Assembly (NCBI GenBank): GCA_027073875.1
Contig: JALTEO010000333.1
Span: 1-6,103, forward strand
From: Bacteroidales bacterium
Lineage (GTDB): Bacteria; Bacteroidota; Bacteroidia; Bacteroidales; JALTDM01
Direction of reading: 5' to 3'
Length of the DNA: 6,103 nucleotides
Numbering within the stretch: position 1 is the stretch's first letter; each line of letters opens with the position of its first letter. This document shows positions 1-6,103 of this stretch, piece by piece. A program made the translations under genes and the position numbers. Below the pieces are notes generated by a model. It ran no database searches and was not told the origin of the DNA. It was given only the letters and a program-made list of their open reading frames with translations.

Positions 1-337
1 TATTATCGGCAGTGTAAAGTGATGTAACATCATCTTTCTCAATTTTGTCGAATTTTTGAAACCGCTTTGTTAGTTGTTTTAAAGTATCAAGAGTTTCTGT
101 GTTAAAAACACCTTTTTTATTCTCTAAAGCTATTATTATTCCATCTTTAATATTAAACCATTTTTCTGCTTTGTTGCTATAAATAAATGCAGGATGATTT
201 TGTGGCATATATTTATCAAGATTAGTTTCCAGTCTGGTGTTTTTTTTCATCTCGAAGATGAAGAAAACTGAAATTGCTATTATGATTATCGTTGATAACC
301 ATTTGTAATTTAATAATTTGTTAAGTAGATTTCCCAT
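1..337 (-). CDS. N-terminal part of a probable RND/MMPL-superfamily exporter (runs off the left edge)
   Basis: An open frame starts at ATG 337-335 and continues without a stop for 112 codons to the window edge. An in-frame TAA at 349-347, four codons upstream, makes this ATG the natural start. The protein has a short basic N-terminus, one strong membrane segment at about residues 13-28 (WLSTIIIIAISVFFIF), and then an extracytoplasmic-looking region. Residues 44-50 (MPQNHPA) and the stretch around 99-112 (IEKDDVTSLYTADN) resemble the first periplasmic region of RND-superfamily exporters of the MMPL/COG1033 type, where a pair of residues before 'V.SL.t..nI' is common. In that family the first helix is followed by a large periplasmic loop and further helices, which would lie outside this window. 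The substrate cannot be told from the sequence; lipids, sterols, hopanoids or drugs are family options. The TetR gene upstream and the operator just before this start suggest repressor control. The family call is by pattern recall from the N-terminus only; that it is a membrane protein is firmer. Confidence 0.72.
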   Translation of the reverse strand, partial: MGNLLNKLLNYKWLSTIIIIAISVFFIFEMKKNTRLETNLDKYMPQNHPAFIYSNKAEKWFNIKDGIIIALENKKGVFNTETLDTLKQLTKRFQKFDKIEKDDVTSLYTADN

Positions 338-356
338 ATTTCTTTTTTAAATTTTA

Positions 357-374
357 TTAGTTAATATTAACTAA
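357..374. promoter_or_regulatory. Probable TetR operator upstream of the exporter gene (18-bp perfect palindrome)
   Basis: TTAGTTAATATTAACTAA is a perfect 18-bp inverted repeat centred between 365 and 366. It ends 19 bases before the exporter ATG. The 18 bases at 358-375 occur again unchanged at 1031-1048, in front of the tetR gene. A palindrome of this size, repeated next to a TetR-family gene, is what a dimeric TetR repressor would bind. A weak promoter fit on the minus strand (TTTG at 391-388, then 18 bases, then TAATATTA at 369-362) would place the -7 element inside the palindrome, but this fit is poor. Binding by the adjacent repressor is an inference. Confidence 0.8.
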
Positions 375-385
375 CTTTAATTATC

Positions 386-410
386 AACAAAAAACCACAA
401 TAAAGTGGTT
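386..410 (-). terminator. Probable Rho-independent terminator of tetR
   Basis: Read on the minus strand, AACCAC (410-405) and GTGGTT (398-393) form a 6-bp stem around a 6-base TTTATT loop. The run continues as T through 389, then GTT. The hairpin begins 7 bases after the tetR stop codon (420-418). The stem is short and only half GC, so termination may be partial. Its position suggests that the exporter gene has its own promoter, which agrees with the separate operator at 357-374. Confidence 0.6.
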
Positions 411-417
411 AAATCAT

Positions 418-996
418 TTATTTTTCTAAAATTAGTTTAAGTCCATTAATTAATTTTTGAGATTCTTGCTCTAAGTTTATATGCTGATTTCGTAAATCCC
501 ATTGTTTAATTCTAAAACGGAGTGCTCCAATAACTATAAGTGCAAGAGTTTTATTATCGATATCATCACGCACTTCGCCTTTTTCTTGCCCTTTAAGAAT
601 AATATCTTCAATTGTTTTCTCTTTTACATCCATTATCTCTACAATTTTTTCTTTAAGGACTTCTTCGTTTTTAAAAATTTCTTCGGAAAAAACGACTGAA
701 ACCTGAGCCGGTTCTGTTGAAAATATTTCAATAATTTTTTTAAACATAAATTCAATCTTACCTATTGCAGTATCGTCAATATCAGAAATTATTTCATTCA
801 TAAATGATGACATTTCTTGAAAATTGTCTAAAATAGCAAGTAAAATATCTGTTTTACTTTCAAAATGACGATAAATTGCTGGCTCAGATATACCAATTTC
901 TTTAGAAAGATTTTTAATAGTTAATCCTTGAATACCTTTTGTGGCAATAATATCAATTGATTTATCAATTATTTCTATTTGGCGTTCTGTTAGCAC
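418..996 (-). CDS. TetR/AcrR-family transcriptional repressor
   Basis: This 192-residue protein has the length and layout of a TetR-family dimeric repressor. Residues 1-47 form the DNA-binding domain: helix 1 (ERQIEIIDKSIDIIATKG), then GLTIKNLSKEIGISEPAIYRHF as the helix-turn-helix with the family-typical 'YRHFESKTDIL' tail. Residues from about 50 on are a helical, less conserved ligand-binding and dimerisation domain. The start is GTG at 996-994; an in-frame TAA at 1002-1000 excludes a longer form and the next Met is residue 62, inside the ligand domain, so GTG is well supported. The gene stands alone between a 106-base upstream gap and the exporter gene downstream on the same strand. Identical palindromes before it and before the exporter point to autoregulation plus control of export. 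The inducer is unknown; amphipathic compounds or fatty acyl molecules are usual in repressors next to exporters, but nothing here decides it. Confidence 0.93.
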   Translation of the reverse strand: MLTERQIEIIDKSIDIIATKGIQGLTIKNLSKEIGISEPAIYRHFESKTDILLAILDNFQEMSSFMNEIISDIDDTAIGKIEFMFKKIIEIFSTEPAQVSVVFSEEIFKNEEVLKEKIVEIMDVKEKTIEDIILKGQEKGEVRDDIDNKTLALIVIGALRFRIKQWDLRNQHINLEQESQKLINGLKLILEK

Positions 997-1024
997 TTTT
1001 TATTTGTTTGAGAAAAAGATATCA

Positions 1025-1032
1025 CAAAGATA
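1025..1032 (-). promoter_or_regulatory. Probable -7 promoter element of tetR (Bacteroidota type)
   Basis: On the minus strand 1032-1025 reads TATCTTTG, an exact match to the Bacteroidota -7 consensus TAnnTTTG. It lies 28 bases before the GTG start of tetR. No good TTTG -33 element is seen at the usual 19-21 base spacing. The palindrome at 1031-1046 overlaps the element by two bases and fills most of the spacer, so a bound repressor would block the polymerase. Confidence 0.6.
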
Positions 1033-1046
1033 GTTAATATTAACTA
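1031..1046. promoter_or_regulatory. Probable TetR operator in the tetR promoter (16-bp perfect palindrome)
   Basis: TAGTTAATATTAACTA is a perfect 16-bp inverted repeat. With two flanking bases it is identical to the operator in front of the exporter (1031-1048 equals 358-375). It overlaps the upstream edge of the candidate -7 element TATCTTTG and lies 34 bases from the tetR start, a standard position for negative autoregulation. The match of the two sites, 673 bases apart, is seen directly; repressor binding is inferred. Confidence 0.8.
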
Positions 1047-1102
1047 ACATGGGATATTTTTAACATTTTTTAATATTTTAGGATTAATTACTCAACAGAT
1101 TT

Positions 1103-1690
1103 CTATTCTGATTCCATCATAAAATCTTCGTAGATTTTTTCTAAATCGTCATAGAATTCCTTACCAAAGTGTTGAATAATAGGATTTTTTAAAAACTGAA
1201 AAACGGGAATGCCCAATTTCTCGCCAAGTATTAGTGCCGGCTTACAGATTTTCTCTTCTTCGTAATTGATGGCGGTAAAGTTATTATATTCTCTAATTCT
1301 GATGGGGAATAAATAGCACGAAATTGGTTTGCGGAACGAGATTTCTTTATTCAGAAATGCTTTTTCGATACTGCATTTTAAAATACCATTACTGTCGCGA
1401 TAAGCATATACACATTCGCGGTGATTAATCAGAGGAGTTACTGTATCGCCATCAGCATCAATAACTGAAAATCCATGTTTTTTAATTACTTTTTTTGCCT
1501 CGGGTGTCAGATATTTTTCAATAGTCGGATATATCTCTTGCAGGATGATTGCCTCGTCATCACTCAACGGTGCCCCCGAATCACCTTCCACACAACAAGC
1601 TCCTTTACAGGCATTCAAGTCGCAAACAAACTTTTTCTCAAATAACTGTTCGCTAATTAGTTTATCATCAATCTGAAACACAAATGACAT
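1103..1690 (-). CDS. DUF3109-family cysteine-rich protein, probable metal-binding, function unknown
   Basis: This 195-residue protein, probably cytoplasmic (no signal peptide or membrane segment), is recognised as a DUF3109 member from its N-terminal cysteine cluster and the motif order C-x4-C-x3-CC. It has eight cysteines: C23, C28, C32, C33, C93, C106, C125 and C149. The first four lie in VCDLNACKGACCVEGDSGAPL, and C125 lies in the segment RKPISCYLFPIR. The pattern recalls the YkgJ/UPF0153 zinc- or iron-chelating proteins, where clustered cysteines bind a metal or Fe-S cluster; this is a family analogy, not proof. The ATG start (1690-1688) overlaps the lspA stop by one base (TAATG), so translation is probably coupled to lspA. 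It is the last gene of the ileS operon. No strong terminator hairpin follows its TAG stop, only AT-rich sequence up to the tetR promoter. The family assignment is firm; the biochemical role is not known to me. Confidence 0.9.
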   Translation of the reverse strand: MSFVFQIDDKLISEQLFEKKFVCDLNACKGACCVEGDSGAPLSDDEAIILQEIYPTIEKYLTPEAKKVIKKHGFSVIDADGDTVTPLINHRECVYAYRDSNGILKCSIEKAFLNKEISFRKPISCYLFPIRIREYNNFTAINYEEEKICKPALILGEKLGIPVFQFLKNPIIQHFGKEFYDDLEKIYEDFMMESE

Positions 1691-2304
1691 TATTTTGAAG
1701 ATAAAATTTCTTTCCGGTAAAAAATTAGAATAATAAGAACACCAACAGTAATTGAGGCGTCAGCAATATTAAATACCGGACGGAAAAAAATAAATTCCTG
1801 TCCGCCCCAAACAGGAAACCACGAAGGGTAATGCGTATATATCAAAGGAAAATAAAGCATATCAACAACTTTTCCATGTAAGAAAGGAGCATATCCACCG
1901 TCAGTGGGGAATATTTTGGCAACTTGATAAAACTGGCTTTCGTTAAAAATCATTCCGTAAAAAAGCGAATCAATAATATTGCCAACAGCTCCCGCAAAAA
2001 TTAAAGATAAGCTAAGGATAAATCCTTGACGAACGGATGGTTTTTTAAATAATTTCCATAAAATATATCCTAATAGTCCAACAGCAAGAACCCTGAAAAG
2101 ACTAAGAAATAATTTGCCCCAATCCTTACCAATTTCCAGTCCGTAAGCCATTCCGTTGTTCTCGGTAAAGTGAATGATAAACCAATGTCCGAAGACAGGC
2201 ACTTCTTCGCCAAGATAAAATGATGTTTTAATCCAAATTTTAATTATCTGGTCAAATAACAAAATCAGGAAAATGAGAATAAAACTTTTTTTGGCAATGG
2301 TCAT
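1690..2304 (-). CDS. lspA: Lipoprotein signal peptidase (signal peptidase II)
   Basis: LspA is an inner-membrane aspartyl protease that cuts the signal peptide from diacylglyceryl-modified prolipoproteins, after Lgt and before further processing. The 204-residue protein has about four membrane segments (about residues 8-25, 66-84, 94-112, 183-197). Conserved blocks are present: D18 in FDQIIKIWIK, ENNGMAYG (48-55), GNIID (108-112), VVDMLYFP (146-153) and FNIADASITVG (178-188). By comparison with the characterised Pseudomonas enzyme the catalytic aspartates are D148 and D182. The protein is longer than the roughly 165-residue proteobacterial form because two extracytoplasmic loops are expanded: about 35 residues between D112 and D148 and about 33 between D148 and D182. 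This is the form I know from Bacteroidota. The Arg that usually follows GNxxD is Ser113. The gene starts 9 bases after the DksA-like gene and overlaps the DUF3109 start. Confidence 0.97.
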   Translation of the reverse strand: MTIAKKSFILIFLILLFDQIIKIWIKTSFYLGEEVPVFGHWFIIHFTENNGMAYGLEIGKDWGKLFLSLFRVLAVGLLGYILWKLFKKPSVRQGFILSLSLIFAGAVGNIIDSLFYGMIFNESQFYQVAKIFPTDGGYAPFLHGKVVDMLYFPLIYTHYPSWFPVWGGQEFIFFRPVFNIADASITVGVLIILIFYRKEILSSK

Positions 2305-2313
2305 TTGCGAATT

Positions 2314-2697
2314 TTATTTCTTGTCGCGGTTCTTTTTTGCTTCAATGCTAAGTGTGGCGTGAGGAACAGCACGGAGCCGTTCTTTAGAAATTAATTTTCC
2401 TGTTTCACGGCAAATACCATAAGTTTTGTTTTCAATTCGTACCAGTGCAGCTTTTAGGTCTCGAATAAATTTTAGTTGTCGTTGGGCTTGTCTGCCCAGT
2501 TCTTCTTTTGACAATACGGAAGCACCTTCTTCCAGCACCTTAAATGTAGGTGAAGTATCTGAGATGTCATTGCCGTCTTTACCACTTATCATTGCATGGA
2601 GTTGATCGTATTCTCCTTGTGCTGTTTCAAGTTTTTTCAGAATTAACTCTTTAAATTCTGCTAATTCTGCATCGGAATATCTAATTACAGTTGTCAT
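2314..2697 (-). CDS. TraR/DksA-family protein with degenerate zinc finger
   Basis: DksA/TraR proteins enter the secondary channel of RNA polymerase and adjust initiation, often together with ppGpp. I take ATG 2697-2695 as start (127 residues). An in-frame TTG at 2706-2704 would add three residues but overlaps the ileS stop and is less likely. Residues 10-90 are charged and helical, fitting the DksA coiled coil. Its probable tip reads DISDTS (44-49), close to the DxxDxA tip that contacts the polymerase active site in E. coli DksA. The C-terminal globular part contains YGICRETGKLISKERLRAVP, the family signature. Of the four zinc-ligand positions only C96 remains; the others are T99, S117 and A120. 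The C-terminus is basic (KKNRDKK). The gene sits between ileS and lspA, with 5 and 9 bases to its neighbours, so it is surely in the same operon. The family is clear; whether it acts as true DksA is open. Confidence 0.92.
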   Translation of the reverse strand: MTTVIRYSDAELAEFKELILKKLETAQGEYDQLHAMISGKDGNDISDTSPTFKVLEEGASVLSKEELGRQAQRQLKFIRDLKAALVRIENKTYGICRETGKLISKERLRAVPHATLSIEAKKNRDKK

Positions 2698-2702
2698 AAT
2701 TT

Positions 2703-5700
2703 TCAATTTTTGTTTATAGAAATAGTAATTTCAATTTCGTCATTTATTTTTACGAGATTGCTTTTATTTTGTTCTAAATTATCAACAAATTTTATGTTTT
2801 TGGCTAAAACTTGAGAGGAAATATAATCATAATGGGCTTCTACGGCTTGTTTTAGTGTCGTTTCGTTTTCTATCAATACAGAAATTTTATCGGTAACTTC
2901 AAAATCGGAATCTTTGCGGATATTCTGAATCTTATTGATTAATTCCCTTGCCAATCCTTCTGACTTCAGTTCGTCTGAAATTTTGGTGTCGAGAGCAACG
3001 GTAAGATTCCCATCATGTTCTACCAACCAACCCGGGATATCTTGAGAAATAATTTCTACTTCGGAAAGTTGAATAGAAATGGTTTGCCCTTCGTGCTCAA
3101 AATCAATTTTCCCGGATTTTTCAAAAGCGGCAATTTCCGATTGTTCAAGACCGGAGAAAAATTGAGCAATGGCTTTCATTGATTTCCCGAAACGGGGACC
3201 TAACTGTTTAAAATCAGGTTTTATCTTTTTGATTAAGATTTGTGAGGTGTCATCGATAAGCTCAATTTCTTTAATATTGGTTTCGGCAAGAATAATGTCT
3301 TTCATTTGTTCAATATGCTCCAACTGAGTTTTATTGAGTGCCGGAATCAGAATTTTGCTTAGCGGTTGACGCACTTTTATGTTTACCTTACGACGAAGAG
3401 CTAACACCATAGAAGTGATTTTTTGTGCCAACGCCATTTTATCTTCCAAGTCTTTATTGATAAGTGTTTCGTCAAATTCCGGGAATTGTGCTAAATGTAC
3501 CGATTCTTCAGGATATTGTTCGGAAACAGTATTTAAATCCTTAAATAATTGTTCGGCATAAAACGGTGCAATAGGGGCAATTAATATGGATACTTTTATC
3601 AATGCTTCATACAGTGTTTGATAGGCGGCAATTTTATCTTGGTCGTATTTGCCTCCCCAAAACCGTTTGCGATTGAGCCGTACAAACCAATTACTTAGAT
3701 TATCGTTAACAAATGATTGGATTGCTCTGGCTGCTTTAGTTGGTTCATATGATTCCAGTGCTTCGTAAACCTCTTTAACAAGTGAGTTGAGCAATGAAAT
3801 AATCCAACGGTCAATTTCCCGCCTTTCTGCAATGGGAACGAGTACTTCTTTGAATTGGAATCCGTCAATATTGGCATAAAGTGCAAAAAATGAATAGGTA
3901 TTATATAATGTGCCGAAAAATTTTCGTTTCACTTCAGCAACACCTTCTTCGTCAAATTTCAGGTTATCCCACGGTTGTGAGTTTGTAATCATATACCAAC
4001 GGACATTATCGGCACCATATTTTTCAATCATGGTAAACGGATTTACCGCATTACCGAGTCGCTTCGACATTTTGTTACCCTTTTTATCTAATACCAACCC
4101 GTTGGAAATAATGTTTTTAAATGCCACAGAGTCAAATAACATAGTGGCAATGGCGTGGAGCGTAAAAAACCATCCGCGAGTTTGGTCTACACCTTCGGCA
4201 ATAAAATCGGCAGGAAAATATTGATTAAAATCTTCCTTGTGCTCAAACGGGTAATGTAATTGTGCATAAGGCATGGCACCGGAATCAAACCACACATCAA
4301 TGAGGTCGGGTTCGCGGAACATTTTTTTCCCCGATGGTGAAGTCAGAATAATTTCATCAACAAACGGGCGGTGCAAATCAAACTTGTCGTAGTTAGCTTT
4401 TGAGAAATCATTTTCGTTGAAATCAGCTAATGGATTAGTATCCATAAAGCCAGCCGCAACCGATTTTTCAATTTCTTGTTTTAGCTCGGCAACAGAACCG
4501 ATACAAATCTGCTCTTCTCTGTCCTCGGTAGTCCAGATAGGCAATGGTGTTCCCCAAAAACGCGACCGTGAAAGATTCCAATCCATCAAATTTTCCAACC
4601 ATTGACCAAAACGCCCTTCGCCTGTAGATTTAGGTTTCCAATTGATGGTTTTGTTTAGTTCAATCATCTGTGATTTATAGGCAGTGGTTTTGATGAACCA
4701 TGAATCCAACGGATAATATAAAATGGGTTTATCGGTACGCCAGCAGTGTGGATAACTGTGCTCGTATTTCTCGGTTTTAAAGTTTTTATTTTCCTGTTTT
4801 AGCTTTACGGCAATATCAATATCTACTGTATTGGCATCTGCCGGAATTTCAGTAAGATAGGCATTTTTAACATACCTGCCGGAGAATTCACCGATACCAT
4901 CAACAAATTGTCCTTTTTTATTGACCAAAGTTAATGAGCCAATGCCATTTTTCTTAGCAACCATAAAGTCGTCGGCACCAAAGCTGGGTGCAATGTGAAC
5001 AATGCCTGTACCTTCTTCGGTGGTAACAAAATCGCCGTGAACCACTCTGAAAGCATCACCATCATCAGGTTGCTGATAAGGTAATAATTGTTCGTAGCGA
5101 AGTCCTACAATTTTATCACCCTTAAATTCATCAAGAATTTGGTAAGGGATATGTTTGTTTCCTGTTTCGTATTGGTCTATCGGCAAGTCCTTATCTTTCG
5201 GATTGAAATATACAGAGAACCGGTCTTTTGCCAAGATAACAGTTATCGGTTTGCCTGTATATTGATTATATGTGCGGACTTTCACATAAGTAATATTCTG
5301 ATTAACAGCCAGTGCTGTATTGGATAATAATGTCCACGGCGTTGTTGTCCAAGCAATGAAAAACAGGTCGGTATCAACGCCATCAAATAAAAATCCGGCA
5401 GCTTCGTTTTTTACAACTTTAAACTGTGCAACAACTGTCGTGTCTTTTACATTTTTATAACAGCCGGGTTGATTTAATTCGTGTGTACTTAGTCCTGTCC
5501 CTGCCGCAGGAGAATAGGGTTGAATAGTATATCCTTTGTAAAGTAAATTTTTATTATATAACTGTTTAAGTAAATACCAGAGTGTTTCAATATACTTGTT
5601 GTCGTAGGTAATATATGGGTCATTCATATTTACCCAATATCCCATTTCGTCGGTTAGTTTTTCCCATTCGCCTGTATATTTCATTACATCTTTCCGGCAG

Positions 5701-6059
5701 TGGGTGTTGTATTCTTCTACGGAGACTTTCTGTCCTATTTCGTCTTTGGTGATACCGAGTTTTTTCTCCACGCCAATTTCTACGGGAAGTCCGTGTGTGT
5801 CCCAGCCGGCTTTGCGTTTTACCTGAAAGCCCTGAAGTGTTTTGTAGCGACAAAAAACATCTTTAATCGTACGAGCCATGACATGATGAATACCGGGTGT
5901 GCCATTGGCCGATGGCGGTCCCTCATAGAATACAAATTCAGGGTGACCTTCTCGTGTTTCGATGGATTTTTCAAAAGTACGGTTAGCTTTCCAAGAAGCT
6001 TGTATTTTTTTATTTATTTGGCTTAAATCAAATTGCTTATATTCAGGAAATTGCTTCAT
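2703..6059 (-). CDS. ileS: Isoleucyl-tRNA synthetase, type 2, with GIHH active-site signature
   Basis: IleRS charges tRNA-Ile with isoleucine in the cytoplasm and edits valine errors. The 1118-residue protein is full length. The class I signature region is at about 46-67 (PPSANGTPGIHHVMART); the usual HxGH reads G56-I57-H58-H59. The CP1 editing domain follows, with AWTTTPWTLLSNTA (236-249) and the GTGIVHIAP-SFGADD block (350-364), whose Asp pair is expected to hold the editing aspartate. The segments NLSRSRFWGTPLPIW (495-509), DVWFDSG (588-594) and KMSKR (663-667) complete the catalytic core. The anticodon-binding domain starts near 745. The C-terminal 200 residues lack the four-cysteine zinc site of type 1 enzymes, and the overall form is the eukaryote-like type 2, the class that tolerates mupirocin. 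The ATG at 6059-6057 is preceded by AGGA. Its TGA stop is 5 bases before the DksA-like gene, so ileS leads the operon. Confidence 0.98.
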   Translation of the reverse strand: MKQFPEYKQFDLSQINKKIQASWKANRTFEKSIETREGHPEFVFYEGPPSANGTPGIHHVMARTIKDVFCRYKTLQGFQVKRKAGWDTHGLPVEIGVEKKLGITKDEIGQKVSVEEYNTHCRKDVMKYTGEWEKLTDEMGYWVNMNDPYITYDNKYIETLWYLLKQLYNKNLLYKGYTIQPYSPAAGTGLSTHELNQPGCYKNVKDTTVVAQFKVVKNEAAGFLFDGVDTDLFFIAWTTTPWTLLSNTALAVNQNITYVKVRTYNQYTGKPITVILAKDRFSVYFNPKDKDLPIDQYETGNKHIPYQILDEFKGDKIVGLRYEQLLPYQQPDDGDAFRVVHGDFVTTEEGTGIVHIAPSFGADDFMVAKKNGIGSLTLVNKKGQFVDGIGEFSGRYVKNAYLTEIPADANTVDIDIAVKLKQENKNFKTEKYEHSYPHCWRTDKPILYYPLDSWFIKTTAYKSQMIELNKTINWKPKSTGEGRFGQWLENLMDWNLSRSRFWGTPLPIWTTEDREEQICIGSVAELKQEIEKSVAAGFMDTNPLADFNENDFSKANYDKFDLHRPFVDEIILTSPSGKKMFREPDLIDVWFDSGAMPYAQLHYPFEHKEDFNQYFPADFIAEGVDQTRGWFFTLHAIATMLFDSVAFKNIISNGLVLDKKGNKMSKRLGNAVNPFTMIEKYGADNVRWYMITNSQPWDNLKFDEEGVAEVKRKFFGTLYNTYSFFALYANIDGFQFKEVLVPIAERREIDRWIISLLNSLVKEVYEALESYEPTKAARAIQSFVNDNLSNWFVRLNRKRFWGGKYDQDKIAAYQTLYEALIKVSILIAPIAPFYAEQLFKDLNTVSEQYPEESVHLAQFPEFDETLINKDLEDKMALAQKITSMVLALRRKVNIKVRQPLSKILIPALNKTQLEHIEQMKDIILAETNIKEIELIDDTSQILIKKIKPDFKQLGPRFGKSMKAIAQFFSGLEQSEIAAFEKSGKIDFEHEGQTISIQLSEVEIISQDIPGWLVEHDGNLTVALDTKISDELKSEGLARELINKIQNIRKDSDFEVTDKISVLIENETTLKQAVEAHYDYISSQVLAKNIKFVDNLEQNKSNLVKINDEIEITISINKN

Positions 6060-6103
6060 TGTCCTTTTTTTTAGGGTGCAAAAAAAAATAAAAAATTAGA
6101 ATG
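6060..6103 (-). promoter_or_regulatory. ileS leader with possible ribosome site and promoter remnant
   Basis: On the minus strand the 44 bases before ileS are very AT-rich. AGGA at 6065-6062 lies close to the ATG and may act as a weak ribosome site, although such sites are uncommon in Bacteroidota. A nine-T run ending in TTTGCACCC (6082-6074) resembles the downstream part of the Bacteroidota -7 region, but the TA of TAnnTTTG is not at the right distance and a -33 element would fall at or beyond the window edge. The operon promoter is therefore suspected here, not shown. Confidence 0.3.

Noticed and set aside
502..699. Plus-strand ORF of 65 codons inside tetR
   Set aside because: It is antisense to a clear TetR gene, Phe/Asn-rich as expected from complementing AT-rich coding DNA, and has no recognisable motif.
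1049..1102. Possible terminator after the DUF3109 gene
   Set aside because: The sequence is AT-rich with T and A runs but has no GC-containing stem, so no hairpin could be supported.
2704..2706. TTG as the start of the DksA-like gene
   Set aside because: It overlaps the ileS stop and adds only MKI; the ATG nine bases downstream gives MTTVIRYSDAEL and fits a normal start better.
3910..4224. Plus-strand ORF of 104 codons inside ileS
   Set aside because: It is a shadow frame of the IleRS catalytic core, with low-complexity, unrecognisable protein sequence and no promoter or start context.
5700..6026. Plus-strand ORF of 108 codons and minus-strand ORF at 5620-5853, both inside the start of ileS
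   Set aside because: Both overlap the conserved N-terminal catalytic part of IleRS in other frames; their proteins show no family signature.
6060..6103. T-box or other isoleucine-responsive leader before ileS
   Set aside because: Only 44 bases are visible; no T-box sequence or specifier hairpin is seen, and this control is not expected in this phylum.

Overview
The window reads as an AT-rich chromosomal segment from a member of the Bacteroidota. The evidence is the gene order ileS, traR/dksA-like, lspA, DUF3109, the Bacteroidota-type long loops in LspA, a zinc-finger-degenerate DksA/TraR protein, the near absence of Shine-Dalgarno sequences, and one promoter element of the TAnnTTTG type. Every credible gene lies on the minus strand, so transcription runs from high to low coordinates. 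No plus-strand gene is supported.

Right block (about 6059 down to 1103): a tightly packed four-gene housekeeping operon. It begins with ileS, a large type 2 isoleucyl-tRNA synthetase. Next come a short DksA/TraR-family regulator, lspA (signal peptidase II) and a cysteine-rich DUF3109 protein. The junctions are 5 bp, 9 bp and a 1-base stop/start overlap (TAATG), so co-transcription and partly coupled translation are likely. The operon joins translation (IleRS), transcriptional control (DksA-like) and lipoprotein maturation (LspA) with a probable metal-binding protein of unknown role.

Left block (about 1050 down to 1): a TetR-family repressor gene with a GTG start, a short hairpin terminator, and the first 112 codons of a membrane protein that runs off the left edge. 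That protein looks like an RND/MMPL-superfamily exporter. Two copies of the same 18-base sequence, TAGTTAATATTAACTAAC, each holding a perfect palindrome, sit in front of the repressor and in front of the exporter. This is the layout expected of a self-regulating repressor that also controls an efflux or lipid-export gene.

The two points most worth following are the paired operators of this TetR/exporter module and the IleRS active-site signature, which reads GIHH instead of HxGH. The GxHH form has been linked in type 2 IleRS enzymes to extreme mupirocin resistance. No RNA gene, insertion sequence, CRISPR array or phage feature was seen.
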